Assembly (NCBI GenBank): GCA_019347575.1
Contig: JAHWKY010000004.1
Coordinates: 142,696 to 206,695 of the forward strand
Direction: 5' to 3'
Source of the DNA: Actinomycetota bacterium
GTDB lineage: Bacteria > Actinomycetota > Nitriliruptoria > Nitriliruptorales > Nitriliruptoraceae
DNA length: 64,000 nucleotides
The notes under the pieces were generated by a model. It was not told the origin of the DNA, made no database searches, and saw nothing but the letters and a program-made list of their open reading frames with translations. The translations under genes and the position numbers were made by a program. Positions 43,117 through 53,110 of the stretch are shown piece by piece (position 1 is the stretch's first letter; each line of letters opens with the position of its first letter).

Positions 43117-45015
43117 GTGGAGAACCCCGCTCTCGCCTTCCGTCCCGAGCCCGGCTCGATCCCCGACGCGCCGGGCTGCTACCAGTTCAAGGACCGACGC
43201 GGTCGCGTGGTCTACGTGGGCAAGGCGAAGTCGCTCCGCCAGCGGGTCTCGAGCTACTTCCAGGCGTGGCACAACATCGCACCCCGGACCCAGGCGATGC
43301 TCGAGGCTGCGCACTCGGTCGAGTGGATCGTGGTCGACAGCGACGTCGAATCGCTGCACCTCGAGTACAACCTGATCAAGCAGCACCGGCCGCGCTACAA
43401 CGTTAAGTACCGCGACGACAAGAGCTACCCCTACCTGGTCCTCACCACCTCGGAAGAGGTCCCGCGGGCGCGCGTCATGCGCAACCCCCGGTCGAAGGAC
43501 GATCGGCGCTTCGGCCCGTTCGCGCACGCCTACGCCATCCGCGACACCCTGGACCTGCTCCTGCGTGTCTTCCCCGTGCGGACGTGTTCGCAGGGCATCT
43601 ACGACCGTTGCGCACGTACGGGACGGCCGTGCCTCTACTACCACATCGGTCGTTGCTCGGCTCCGTGCGTCGGGCACGTGTCGGTGGATGAGCACCGCAC
43701 GCTCGTCGAGGCACTGGCCGACTTCCTCGACGGCAACAGCGCGCCCGTCCTCGATCGCCTCGAGAGCCAGATGCGCGAGGCGTCCTCCGAGCAGGAGTAC
43801 GAGCGCGCGGCGATGCTGCGCGATCAGCTCTTCGCCGCCCGCCGAGCGCTCGAGAAGCAGCAGATGGCGCTCGACCGCCCCGAGGACCTCGATGCCATCG
43901 CGGTCCACCAGGACGAGCTCGAGGCCGCCGTTCAGGTCTTCTTCGTGCGCGGCGGACGCGTCGTCGGACGCAAGGGCTGGACCGTCGACAAGGTGGAACC
44001 CCTCCAGCTGGCGGAGCTGTTGACCTCGTTCCTCCTCCAGTTGTACGAGGAACGTGATGACGACGTCCCACCCCTCGTACTCGTGCCGACCGAACCCGAG
44101 GACGCGGAGGCGCTGTCGGACCTGCTCGCGGAACTGCGCGGCCGGAACGTGGCCTTCCGCGTGCCGCAACGAGGGCACAAGCGCGCCCTCCTGGACACGG
44201 TCGCCGAGAACGCGCGCGAGTCGTTCCAGCGCCACCGGCTGAAGCGTGCGTCGGACTTCAACACACGATCGCAGGCGCTCCGTGAGCTGCAAGCGGCTCT
44301 CGATCTCGACGAGGCGCCCTTGCGTATCGAGTGCTTCGACATCAGCCACCTCGGCGGTACCGAGGTCGTGGGCTCGATGGTGGTGTTCGAGGACGGGCTG
44401 CCGCGCAAGTCCGACTACCGGCGCTTCAAGCTCTCACTCGACCGCAACGACGACTTCGCAGCGATGCGTGAGGTGATCCGCCGACGCTTCCGCCGCTACA
44501 TCGACGAGCAGTCCGCGCCGGTCGAGGGCCGCAGGTTCGCCTACCCGCCCAACCTGGTGATCGTCGACGGAGGAGCGGGGCAACTGGGGGCAGCACTCGA
44601 GGGGGTCGGGGATCTCGACCTCGACGGCGTCGAGTTCGCTGCTCTGGCGAAGCGCTTCGAGGAGTTGCACCGACCCGACCAGGCTCGCCCGGTGGCCCTC
44701 CCCCGCGGCAGCGAGGCGCTCTACCTCGTGCAGAGGATCCGCGACGAGGCTCACCGCTTCGCCATCACCTACCAGCGTCAGCGGCGTTCGCGCGCCGTGC
44801 GCGGCTCGGTCCTCGAGGACATCCCCGGAGTGGGACCGGCGCGACGCCAGGCGCTGCTCAAGCACTTCGGATCGGTCAAGGCGATCCGACAGGCGTCGCT
44901 GGACGACCTCGCAGCCGTGCCCGGGGTCTCGCTTACCATCGCGACCGCCGTCCGACAGCATCTGGAGTCTGCGGACGACGACCAGCCGGCGGTCGCGGGA
45001 CCGGGAGGAACGTGA
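43117..45015 (+). CDS. uvrC: UvrABC excinuclease subunit C
   Basis: A nuclease of 632 residues (638 if GTG 43099 is used) that makes both incisions around a lesion. The GIY-YIG-type N-terminal nuclease has PGCYQFKDRRGRVVYVGKAK and VDSDVESLHLEYNLIKQHRP for the 3' cut. A Cys-rich segment (CSQGIYDRCARTGRPCLYYH IGRCSAPC, split here) may bind a cluster or zinc. The UVR motif is LESQMREASSEQEYERAAML. The RNase H-like domain with IECFDISHLGGTEVVGSMVV and NLVIVDGGAGQL makes the 5' cut. Two helix-hairpin-helix motifs close it (LEDIPGVGPARRQALL). A hairpin repeat is just upstream. Its stop overlaps rapZ. Confidence 0.97.
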   Translation: MENPALAFRPEPGSIPDAPGCYQFKDRRGRVVYVGKAKSLRQRVSSYFQAWHNIAPRTQAMLEAAHSVEWIVVDSDVESLHLEYNLIKQHRPRYNVKYRDDKSYPYLVLTTSEEVPRARVMRNPRSKDDRRFGPFAHAYAIRDTLDLLLRVFPVRTCSQGIYDRCARTGRPCLYYHIGRCSAPCVGHVSVDEHRTLVEALADFLDGNSAPVLDRLESQMREASSEQEYERAAMLRDQLFAARRALEKQQMALDRPEDLDAIAVHQDELEAAVQVFFVRGGRVVGRKGWTVDKVEPLQLAELLTSFLLQLYEERDDDVPPLVLVPTEPEDAEALSDLLAELRGRNVAFRVPQRGHKRALLDTVAENARESFQRHRLKRASDFNTRSQALRELQAALDLDEAPLRIECFDISHLGGTEVVGSMVVFEDGLPRKSDYRRFKLSLDRNDDFAAMREVIRRRFRRYIDEQSAPVEGRRFAYPPNLVIVDGGAGQLGAALEGVGDLDLDGVEFAALAKRFEELHRPDQARPVALPRGSEALYLVQRIRDEAHRFAITYQRQRRSRAVRGSVLEDIPGVGPARRQALLKHFGSVKAIRQASLDDLAAVPGVSLTIATAVRQHLESADDDQPAVAGPGGT

Positions 45016-45920
45016 GCAGCCAGACCATCCCCGAGCCCGTCGACGACGTGGCGTCGCGCGTCGAGGTCCTCGTGGTCACCGGCATGTCGGGGGCGGGGCG
45101 AACCCACGCCGCGAAGGTGCTCGAGGACCTGGGGTACTTCGTGATCGACAACCTGCCCCCGATGCTCATCTCCCGTGTCACCGAGCTCGCACGGACGCCG
45201 GGGAGCAGCGTGGATCGCATCGTGCTGGTCACCGATGTGCGGGGCCGCGAGTTCTTCGACGCCCTCGAGGACGAGGTGAGCCGGCTGCGGGAGGCCGAGG
45301 ACGTCGACCTCCGCCTCATCTTCCTCGAAGCGTCGGACGACGAGCTCGTCGCTCGGTTCGAGGCGTCGCGTCGGCGACATCCCATGGGTGCTGACGACGG
45401 CGTCCTCACGGGCATACGGCGCGAGCGCGAGCACCTCGAGGCGCTACGAGGCAGCGCGGACCTGGTCCTCGACACCTCGGATCTGACGGTCCACGATCTG
45501 CGCGACCGTCTCGTCGAGGTCTTCGGCACCGCGGCGCGAGCCGCACTGCAGATCTCGGTGGTGTCGTTCGGTTTCAAGTACGGCCTGCCGCGCGATGCCG
45601 ACATCGTGCTCGACGTACGCTTCCTGCCCAACCCTCATTGGGTCGAGGACCTGCGTCCGTACAACGGGCTCGACGATCCCGTGCGCGACTACGTGCTCGG
45701 CCAGGACAGCACCGGTCCCTACCTCGAGCGTGTGGAGCAGCTCCTGGAGGTCAGCGTCCCGGGGTTCATCGAGGAGGGCAAGCGCTACCTGACGATCGCG
45801 GTCGGCTGTACGGGCGGCAAGCACCGGTCGGTCGTGGTCTCCGAGCGGATCGGGGCGCACCTACGCGCGTCGACCGATCTGCCGGTCACCGTCGATCACC
45901 GGGACCTGGGGCGCGAATGA
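45012..45920 (+). CDS. rapZ: RNase adapter / nucleotide-binding protein RapZ
   Basis: A 302-residue P-loop protein. The N-terminal nucleotide site is VVTGMSGAGRTHAAKVLEDL, with Arg where kinases have Lys, as usual in RapZ. Then come GYFVIDNLPPMLI, IVLVTDVRGREFF, FLEASDDELVARFEASRRRH, SFGFKYGLPRDADIVLDVRF and the C-terminal signature IAVGCTGGKHRSVVVSERIG. In Escherichia coli RapZ senses glucosamine-6-phosphate and controls the small RNA GlmZ. That RNA system is absent in actinobacteria, so its role here is open. It is coupled to uvrC (GTGA overlap) and yvcK (ATGA overlap), part of the conserved rapZ-yvcK-whiA block. Confidence 0.95.
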   Translation: MSSQTIPEPVDDVASRVEVLVVTGMSGAGRTHAAKVLEDLGYFVIDNLPPMLISRVTELARTPGSSVDRIVLVTDVRGREFFDALEDEVSRLREAEDVDLRLIFLEASDDELVARFEASRRRHPMGADDGVLTGIRREREHLEALRGSADLVLDTSDLTVHDLRDRLVEVFGTAARAALQISVVSFGFKYGLPRDADIVLDVRFLPNPHWVEDLRPYNGLDDPVRDYVLGQDSTGPYLERVEQLLEVSVPGFIEEGKRYLTIAVGCTGGKHRSVVVSERIGAHLRASTDLPVTVDHRDLGRE

Positions 45921-46893
45921 GCTCGTTCGACACGGCCGTGCTCATCGACCGGGGGGTCGGTCCGGGCCCTGGTGACGGCAGCCGCGCGGTCGCCATCGGC
46001 GGTGGGCACGGTCTCAACCGCTGCCTCCGGGCACTGACGCACGTCGCCGACGACGTGACCGCGATCGTCACCTCGGCGGACGATGGTGGGTCGTCGGGAC
46101 GGTTGCGTCGCGATCTCGGTGTCGTTCCGCCCGGCGATCTGCGCATGGCGTTGGCGGCCCTCAGCCCACGGGGCGATCTCATCGACTTGCTTCAGTACCG
46201 GTTCGGGTCGGGCGAGCTCGACGGACACAGCCTCGGCAACCTCATCATCGTGGCCGCCGCCGATCTGGCGGACGGCGACCTCGTCGAGGGACTCGAGCGG
46301 GTGGGGAGACTCCTGGGATGCCGCGGACACGTCGTCCCGTGCTCGCTCGAACCCCTCCACCTGGGCGCGCGCGTCGGAGGTAGGGACATCGAAGGCCAGG
46401 TCAGGGTCGCGCTGTCCGCCCGCGTCGAGAAGGTCTGGATCGCTCCCGCCGACGTCGCTGCCACACCACGCGCCCTCGAGGCCATCGAGAGGGCCGACGT
46501 GATCGTCCTCGGTCCGGGGTCGCTCTACACGAGCATCATCCCCAACCTCCTCGTTCCTGACCTTGCCATCGCCGTGGCCTCGAGCCGAGTTCCGGTGGTG
46601 CTCGTCGCCAACCTCCGAGAGCAACCGGGCGAGACCGAGGGCATGGCTCTCCACGAGCACGTCGAGGCGCTGCTCGAGCACGCCCCGAAGCTGACCGTGG
46701 ACACGGTCATCGCCCACGTGGGAGCCTCGCCGGTGGGAGCGGGAGCTCCGCTCGAGGTTGACGACGAGGCGCTGCGCACCCACGGCGCACGCGTGGTGAC
46801 CGCCGACCTCCTGGACGGCGCAGACGGACACGATCCGCTCAAGCTCGCCTCGATCCTCGCCAAGGTCCTGCGCGAGAGCTCGAAGCCGTCGCC

Positions 46894-46897
<4 letters not shown>
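45917..46897 (+). CDS. yvcK: Gluconeogenesis factor YvcK / CofD-like protein
   Basis: A 326-residue Rossmann-fold protein of the YvcK/CofD superfamily. The UDP-sugar-binding start is AVAIGGGHGLNRCLRAL, followed by VTAIVTSADDGGSSGRLRRD and PGDLRMALAAL. It then has GHSLGNLIIVAAADL and VIVLGPGSLYTSIIPNLLVP, then VLVANLREQPGETEGM. In Bacillus and mycobacteria (CuvA) the protein binds UDP-GlcNAc and links central carbon metabolism to peptidoglycan synthesis and cell shape. ATG 45917 overlaps the rapZ stop by 4 nt, and its own stop overlaps whiA. The position directly before the glycolytic gap-pgk genes fits that metabolic role. Confidence 0.94.
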
Positions 46898-48980
<2,083 letters not shown>

Positions 48981-48984
48981 CCGG

Positions 48985-50187
48985 GTGACCGTCCCCGCAC
49001 TCGAGGGCGTGAGGCTCGTCGCGGACCTGGATGTCGACGGCGAGCGCGTCCTGCTGCGGGCCGACCTCAACGCTCCCTTGACCGACGGTGCGGTCGCGGA
49101 CGACCTCCGGCTCACCGCAGCGTTGGACACGCTGCGACACCTGCTCGAGCGCGGTGCTCGGGTGGTGCTGTGCAGCCACCTGGGTCGGCCCGCCGGCGAG
49201 CCCGATCCCGCCCTGAGCTTGTCTCCCGTCGGTCGGCGCCTCGGCGAGCTTCTGGGGCAGCCGGTCCCGGTCGCGGCTGACGTCATCGGACCGGATGCGC
49301 GCGCCCGCGTCGACGCGCTCGGTGCCGGCGAGGTCGTGCTGCTCGAGAACCTCCGTTTCGAGCCGGGGGAGATGGCCAACGACGACGCCTTCGCCGACGC
49401 CCTCTCCGACCTCGTCGACCGGTACGTGGACGACGCCTTCGGGGCGTGCCACCGCGCCCACGCCTCGATCACCGGGGTCCCCGCGCGCGTCCCGGGGGCG
49501 GCCGGACTGCTGCTGCAGCGCGAGCTCGCGGTCCTCGGCCGACTCCTGCACGACCCGCCGCGCCCGTACGTCGCGGTGCTCGGTGGTGCCAAGGTCAGCG
49601 ACAAGCTCGGCGTCCTGCGCAACCTGCTCACGAAGGTGGATGCCCTGGTCGTCGGCGGGGCGATGTGCTTCACGTTCCTGCGTGCGGAGGGTGCGGACGT
49701 GGGCGGCTCACGGGTGGAGGACGAGCAGGTCGAGACCGTGCGGGACCTGGTTGCCGACGCGCGCGCGGGGGGCGTGGAGGTGCACCTTCCGGCTGACGTC
49801 GTCGCGGCGACGGAGTTCGCCGCCGATGCGGATGCGGTCACCGTCCGGGTCGCGGACGGCATCCCCACCGATCGGATCGGCCTCGACATCGGCCCGGAGA
49901 CCGCCAGTGGGTACCGCGAGGTGATCTCCGGTGCGGGGGCGGTGCTGTGGAACGGCCCGATGGGCGTGTTCGAGTGGGACCGCTTCGCAGCGGGGACGCG
50001 TGCGGTGGCCGAGGCCGTGGCTGGCTGCGCGGGCTTCACCGTCGTCGGTGGGGGTGACTCGGCTGCTGCGGTCCGGCGGTTGGGTCTCGACGGCGACGTC
50101 GGGCACGTGTCGACGGGCGGAGGCGCCGCGCTCGAGTTCCTCGAGGGCACCGACCTGCCGGGCGTGGCCGCGCTCCGCGCCCCCTGA
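48985..50187 (+). CDS. pgk: Phosphoglycerate kinase
   Basis: A 400-residue monomeric kinase that transfers phosphate from 1,3-bisphosphoglycerate to ADP. N-domain substrate motifs are RVLLRADLNAPLTDGAVADD, RVVLCSHLGRPAG and VVLLENLRFEPGE. The C-domain nucleotide site has YVAVLGGAKVSDKLGVLRNL, IGLDIGPETASGYREVI, VLWNGPMGVFEWDRFAAGTR and FTVVGGGDSAAAVRRLGL with VSTGGGAALEFLEG. The length is normal for bacteria. GTG 48985 starts 4 nt after the gap stop. In most actinobacteria tpiA follows directly, whereas here an 8.9-kb transport and dehydrogenase block intervenes. Confidence 0.97.
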   Translation: MTVPALEGVRLVADLDVDGERVLLRADLNAPLTDGAVADDLRLTAALDTLRHLLERGARVVLCSHLGRPAGEPDPALSLSPVGRRLGELLGQPVPVAADVIGPDARARVDALGAGEVVLLENLRFEPGEMANDDAFADALSDLVDRYVDDAFGACHRAHASITGVPARVPGAAGLLLQRELAVLGRLLHDPPRPYVAVLGGAKVSDKLGVLRNLLTKVDALVVGGAMCFTFLRAEGADVGGSRVEDEQVETVRDLVADARAGGVEVHLPADVVAATEFAADADAVTVRVADGIPTDRIGLDIGPETASGYREVISGAGAVLWNGPMGVFEWDRFAAGTRAVAEAVAGCAGFTVVGGGDSAAAVRRLGLDGDVGHVSTGGGAALEFLEGTDLPGVAALRAP

Positions 50188-50243
50188 CCACCGTGTGTAG
50201 GCGTGCGTTCGGCGCATGCACTCGACGCGCACCGGGAGCGTCG

Positions 50244-50298
50244 TTGCAGTGGTGGGCGCGACCAACTACCGTCCTCCTATCGCTGTAGTACGTACAGC
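50244..50298 (+). promoter_or_regulatory. Promoter and palindromic operator of the peptide-transport operon
   Basis: TTGCAG (50244-50249), a 17-bp spacer and TACCGT (50267-50272) form a sigma-70-type promoter that would start near 50279. GCTGTA-GTACG-TACAGC (50282-50298) immediately follows, placed where a bound repressor would block elongation. CCAGGAGGAA (50304-50313) is the ribosome site. Confidence 0.6.
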
Positions 50299-50321
50299 AG
50301 TCTCCAGGAGGAACACACCTG

Positions 50322-52028
50322 ATGAAGCCTTCCCGCAGCTTCACTCGCGTCATCGCGGGTGCCGCCGCCGTGGCGCTCCTCGCCACGGCGTGTGGCGGCG
50401 ATGACGACACCACCGACGAGCCCACCGATGGTGCGACCGCGGCACCCACCGACGGTGGCACCGCGACCGACGGAGAGGTGCCCACCGAGCTCTCCGGTGT
50501 GACGGTCGTGGACGACCGGACGCTCGAGGTCGCTCTGAAGTCGCCCGACCCCGCCTTCGTCCAGCAGCTGCAGTACCCCGGCTACTACGCGGTGCCGCAG
50601 GCGTTCTTCGACGACCCGGAGGGCTTCGACGAGCAGCCCATCGGCAACGGCCCGTTCATGCTCACCGAACCCTGGAACCACGACGTCGAGATCGTGACCG
50701 AGGCGTTCCCCGACTACCAGGGCTCCGACCCGCCCGACGCCCCGGGCATCATCTTCGCGATCTATCCCGACAGCGAGACGGCGTACACCGACCTGATCGC
50801 CGGCAACCTCGACGTCAGCGACGAGCTGCCAGCGCCGCAGGTCGCGGACGCGCAGGAGCGCTTCGGGGACCGCTTCGGCGAGTCGCCGGACACGTCCATC
50901 AACTACCTCGGTCTGCCCAGCTACGTCGATTGGCTCGCCGACAACCCGCAGATGCGTGCGGCGCTGTCGATGGCGATCGATCGCGCGGCCATCACCTCGA
51001 CCGTCCTCGACGACACCCGTGATCCGGCCGCTGGGTTCATCGCGCCGGGTATCCCGGGCGCCCGCTCCGAGGACGCACCGTGTCCGAACTGGGCGTTCGA
51101 CGCCGACGCTGCCGCGGCGGCGTTCGAGGAGGCCGGTGGCCTCGACGCCTTGCCCGAGACGCTCGAGATCTGGTTCAACACCGGGTCCGTCCACGAGCTG
51201 TGGACCGAGGCCGTCGCCAACCAGTGGAACCAGGTGCTCGGCATCCCGATCGAGCGCGTGGCGTTCCAGGGCCTGGAGTTCTCCGAGTACCTGCCGCTGT
51301 CGGACGAGCAGGGCTTCACCGGCCCGTTCCGTCTCGGCTGGGGCATGGACTACCCGCACCCCCAGAACTTCCTCGAGCCGCTGTTCCACAGCGCCAGCCA
51401 CCCGCCGGCGGGGTCGAACACGACCTTCTACACCAACCCGGACTTCGACGCGAAGCTGGCTGAGGCGAACGAGACGGCGGCGTCCGAGGGTCTGGATGCG
51501 GCCATCCCGCTGTACCAGGAGGCCGAGGACATGCTGTGCAACGACATCACGGTGATCCCGATGTTCTACGGGCAGAACCAGTACGCGTGGAACGAGACGG
51601 TGGACAACGTGTTCGTCGATGCGTTCGGGGACATCAACTACACCGAGATCACGGCGGACGCGCCGTTCACGACGTTCATCGTCGAGCCTGAGCACCTGAC
51701 GCCGATGCTGTCGAACGAGTCCGAGGGGATCGCGGTCCTCAAGGGTGTCTTCAAGGGCCTGGTCGACACCGACCCGCGCACGACGGAGACGTTCCTGCAG
51801 CACGCGGAGTCGATCGAGTCCGAGGACGGTGGCCAGACCTGGACCATCGTGCTCAAGGACGGCTGGACGTGGCACGACGGGACGGCGATCACCGCGCAGG
51901 ACTACGCGAACGCGTGGAACTTCGCAGCGCTGGGTTCCAACGGTGCGCAGAACAACTCGTTCTTCTCGAACTGGCAGGGCTACGACGAGATGAACCCACC
52001 GTCGGCGACCGAGAGCCCGACGGGCTGA
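50322..52028 (+). CDS. Circularly permuted peptide-binding lipoprotein (SBP family 5)
   Basis: A 568-residue lipoprotein receptor of the OppA/DppA family in one open frame, but with the domain order rotated. The signal MKPSRSFTRVIAGAAAVALL ... TACGG (Cys24) and an Asp/Thr/Pro linker lead at once into LSGVTVVDDRTLEVALKSPD (residues 57-76), which in this family lies about 120 residues into the mature protein. The rest of the second half runs to FVDAFGDINYTEI (443). Residues 444-568 are the missing N-terminal part: FTTFIVEPEHLTPMLSNESE, SEDGGQTWTIVLKDGWTWHD, GTAITAQDYANAWNFAALGS. The paralogue at 61956 has the normal order. Termini in this fold lie close together, so a working permutation is plausible; an assembly error must be excluded. 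It is first in the dpp operon. Confidence 0.9.
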   Translation: MKPSRSFTRVIAGAAAVALLATACGGDDDTTDEPTDGATAAPTDGGTATDGEVPTELSGVTVVDDRTLEVALKSPDPAFVQQLQYPGYYAVPQAFFDDPEGFDEQPIGNGPFMLTEPWNHDVEIVTEAFPDYQGSDPPDAPGIIFAIYPDSETAYTDLIAGNLDVSDELPAPQVADAQERFGDRFGESPDTSINYLGLPSYVDWLADNPQMRAALSMAIDRAAITSTVLDDTRDPAAGFIAPGIPGARSEDAPCPNWAFDADAAAAAFEEAGGLDALPETLEIWFNTGSVHELWTEAVANQWNQVLGIPIERVAFQGLEFSEYLPLSDEQGFTGPFRLGWGMDYPHPQNFLEPLFHSASHPPAGSNTTFYTNPDFDAKLAEANETAASEGLDAAIPLYQEAEDMLCNDITVIPMFYGQNQYAWNETVDNVFVDAFGDINYTEITADAPFTTFIVEPEHLTPMLSNESEGIAVLKGVFKGLVDTDPRTTETFLQHAESIESEDGGQTWTIVLKDGWTWHDGTAITAQDYANAWNFAALGSNGAQNNSFFSNWQGYDEMNPPSATESPTG

Positions 52029-52040
52029 CGGTGTACGACA

Positions 52041-52103
52041 CCCAGGCTGACGTCGTCAGCCTGGGCTAGCCTCGGGGGCGGCCAGGGCGACCTGGCCGCC
52101 CCC
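52041..52103 (+). terminator. Two strong hairpins between binding protein and permease genes
   Basis: CCCAGGCTGAC-GTC-GTCAGCCTGGG (52041-52065, 11 bp) is followed by a 13-bp perfect stem GGGGGCGGCCAGG/CCTGGCCGCCCCC (52074-52103, loop GCGA). No T-run follows. Tandem hairpins here would stabilise the upstream receptor mRNA or partly terminate, keeping receptor in excess of permease. Confidence 0.75.
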
Positions 52104-52156
52104 GATCCACGTCCGCGGGCGCGCGCGAGGGAGCCGCGAGCGAAGGAGGAGCCCGG

Positions 52157-53110
52157 GTGGGCCGGTACATGATCCGCAGGCTCCTGCAGTTCATCCCGGT
52201 CTTCTTCGGCGCGACCCTCCTGATCTTCTTCCTCGTGTTCGCGATGCCGGGCGATCCCATCCGGGCGCTCGGCGGCGAGCGCTCGATGCCGGACTCCGTC
52301 CGGACCGCCCTGCGTGACGCGTACCACCTCGACGATCCCTTCTTCGTCCAGTACGGCAAGTACATGGGGGTCGTCCCCGACGACGAGACGGGGTTCTCGG
52401 GGATCGTCCAGGGCGACTTCGGGACCGACTTCCGGCGCCGTCCCGTCTGGGACATCATGAAGCAGCGCATCCCCAACACCATCCGGCTGGCGATCGGTGC
52501 GTTCATCTTCGAGGCCGTCCTCGGGCTCATCGCCGGGATCATGGCCGGCATCCGGAAGAACAGCTTCGTCGACAACCTCGTCCTCGTCTCGACGATCGTG
52601 GTGATCTCGATACCGATCTTCGTACTGGGCTTCATCGCCCAGCTGCTCGTCGGCGTCCAGTTCGACCTCCTTCCTGTCGCGGGGACCCGTCAGGGCTGGC
52701 AGAGCTTCGTGCTGCCCTCGATCGTCCTCGGGTCGGTCTCACTCGCCTACATCGCCCGGCTGACGCGGACGAGCCTGGTCGAGAACCTCCGCGCCGACTA
52801 CGTCCGCACCGCGACCTCGAAGGGCCTCACGCGAGGCCGCGTGGTCGGCATCCACGCACTGCGCAACTCGCTCATCCCGGTCGTGACGTTCCTGGGCGTC
52901 GATCTGGGCAACCTCATGGGCGGGGCGATCATCACCGAGACCATCTTCAACATCCCTGGCGTGGGACGCGAGGTGTTCCAGGCGACGCTGCGACAGGAGG
53001 GCAGCGTCGTGGTCGGGATCGTGACCTTCCTGGTGATCGTGTACGTCGTCTCGAACCTGCTCGTGGACGTGCTCTACGCCGTCCTCGATCCTCGGATCCG
53101 GTATGACTGA
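52157..53110 (+). CDS. dppB: Peptide ABC transporter permease, DppB type
   Basis: A 317-residue inner-membrane permease. An N-terminal helix (LLQFIPVFFGATLLIFFLVF) is followed by a periplasmic-type loop, then helices at LAIGAFIFEAVLGLIAGIMA, VLVSTIVVISIPIFVLGF and the C-terminus. The EAA coupling loop is YVRTATSKGLTRGRVVGIHA LRNSLIP (split here), and IFNIPGVGREVF is the family signature. GTG 52157 follows AGGAGG. It pairs with the next permease to form the translocation channel for di- or oligopeptides. Confidence 0.94.
   Translation: MGRYMIRRLLQFIPVFFGATLLIFFLVFAMPGDPIRALGGERSMPDSVRTALRDAYHLDDPFFVQYGKYMGVVPDDETGFSGIVQGDFGTDFRRRPVWDIMKQRIPNTIRLAIGAFIFEAVLGLIAGIMAGIRKNSFVDNLVLVSTIVVISIPIFVLGFIAQLLVGVQFDLLPVAGTRQGWQSFVLPSIVLGSVSLAYIARLTRTSLVENLRADYVRTATSKGLTRGRVVGIHALRNSLIPVVTFLGVDLGNLMGGAIITETIFNIPGVGREVFQATLRQEGSVVVGIVTFLVIVYVVSNLLVDVLYAVLDPRIRYD

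Noticed and set aside
50322..52028. Frameshift or gene-fusion explanation for the odd receptor
   Set aside because: The frame is continuous, every family segment occurs once, and only the order is changed. A fusion would duplicate or lose segments.
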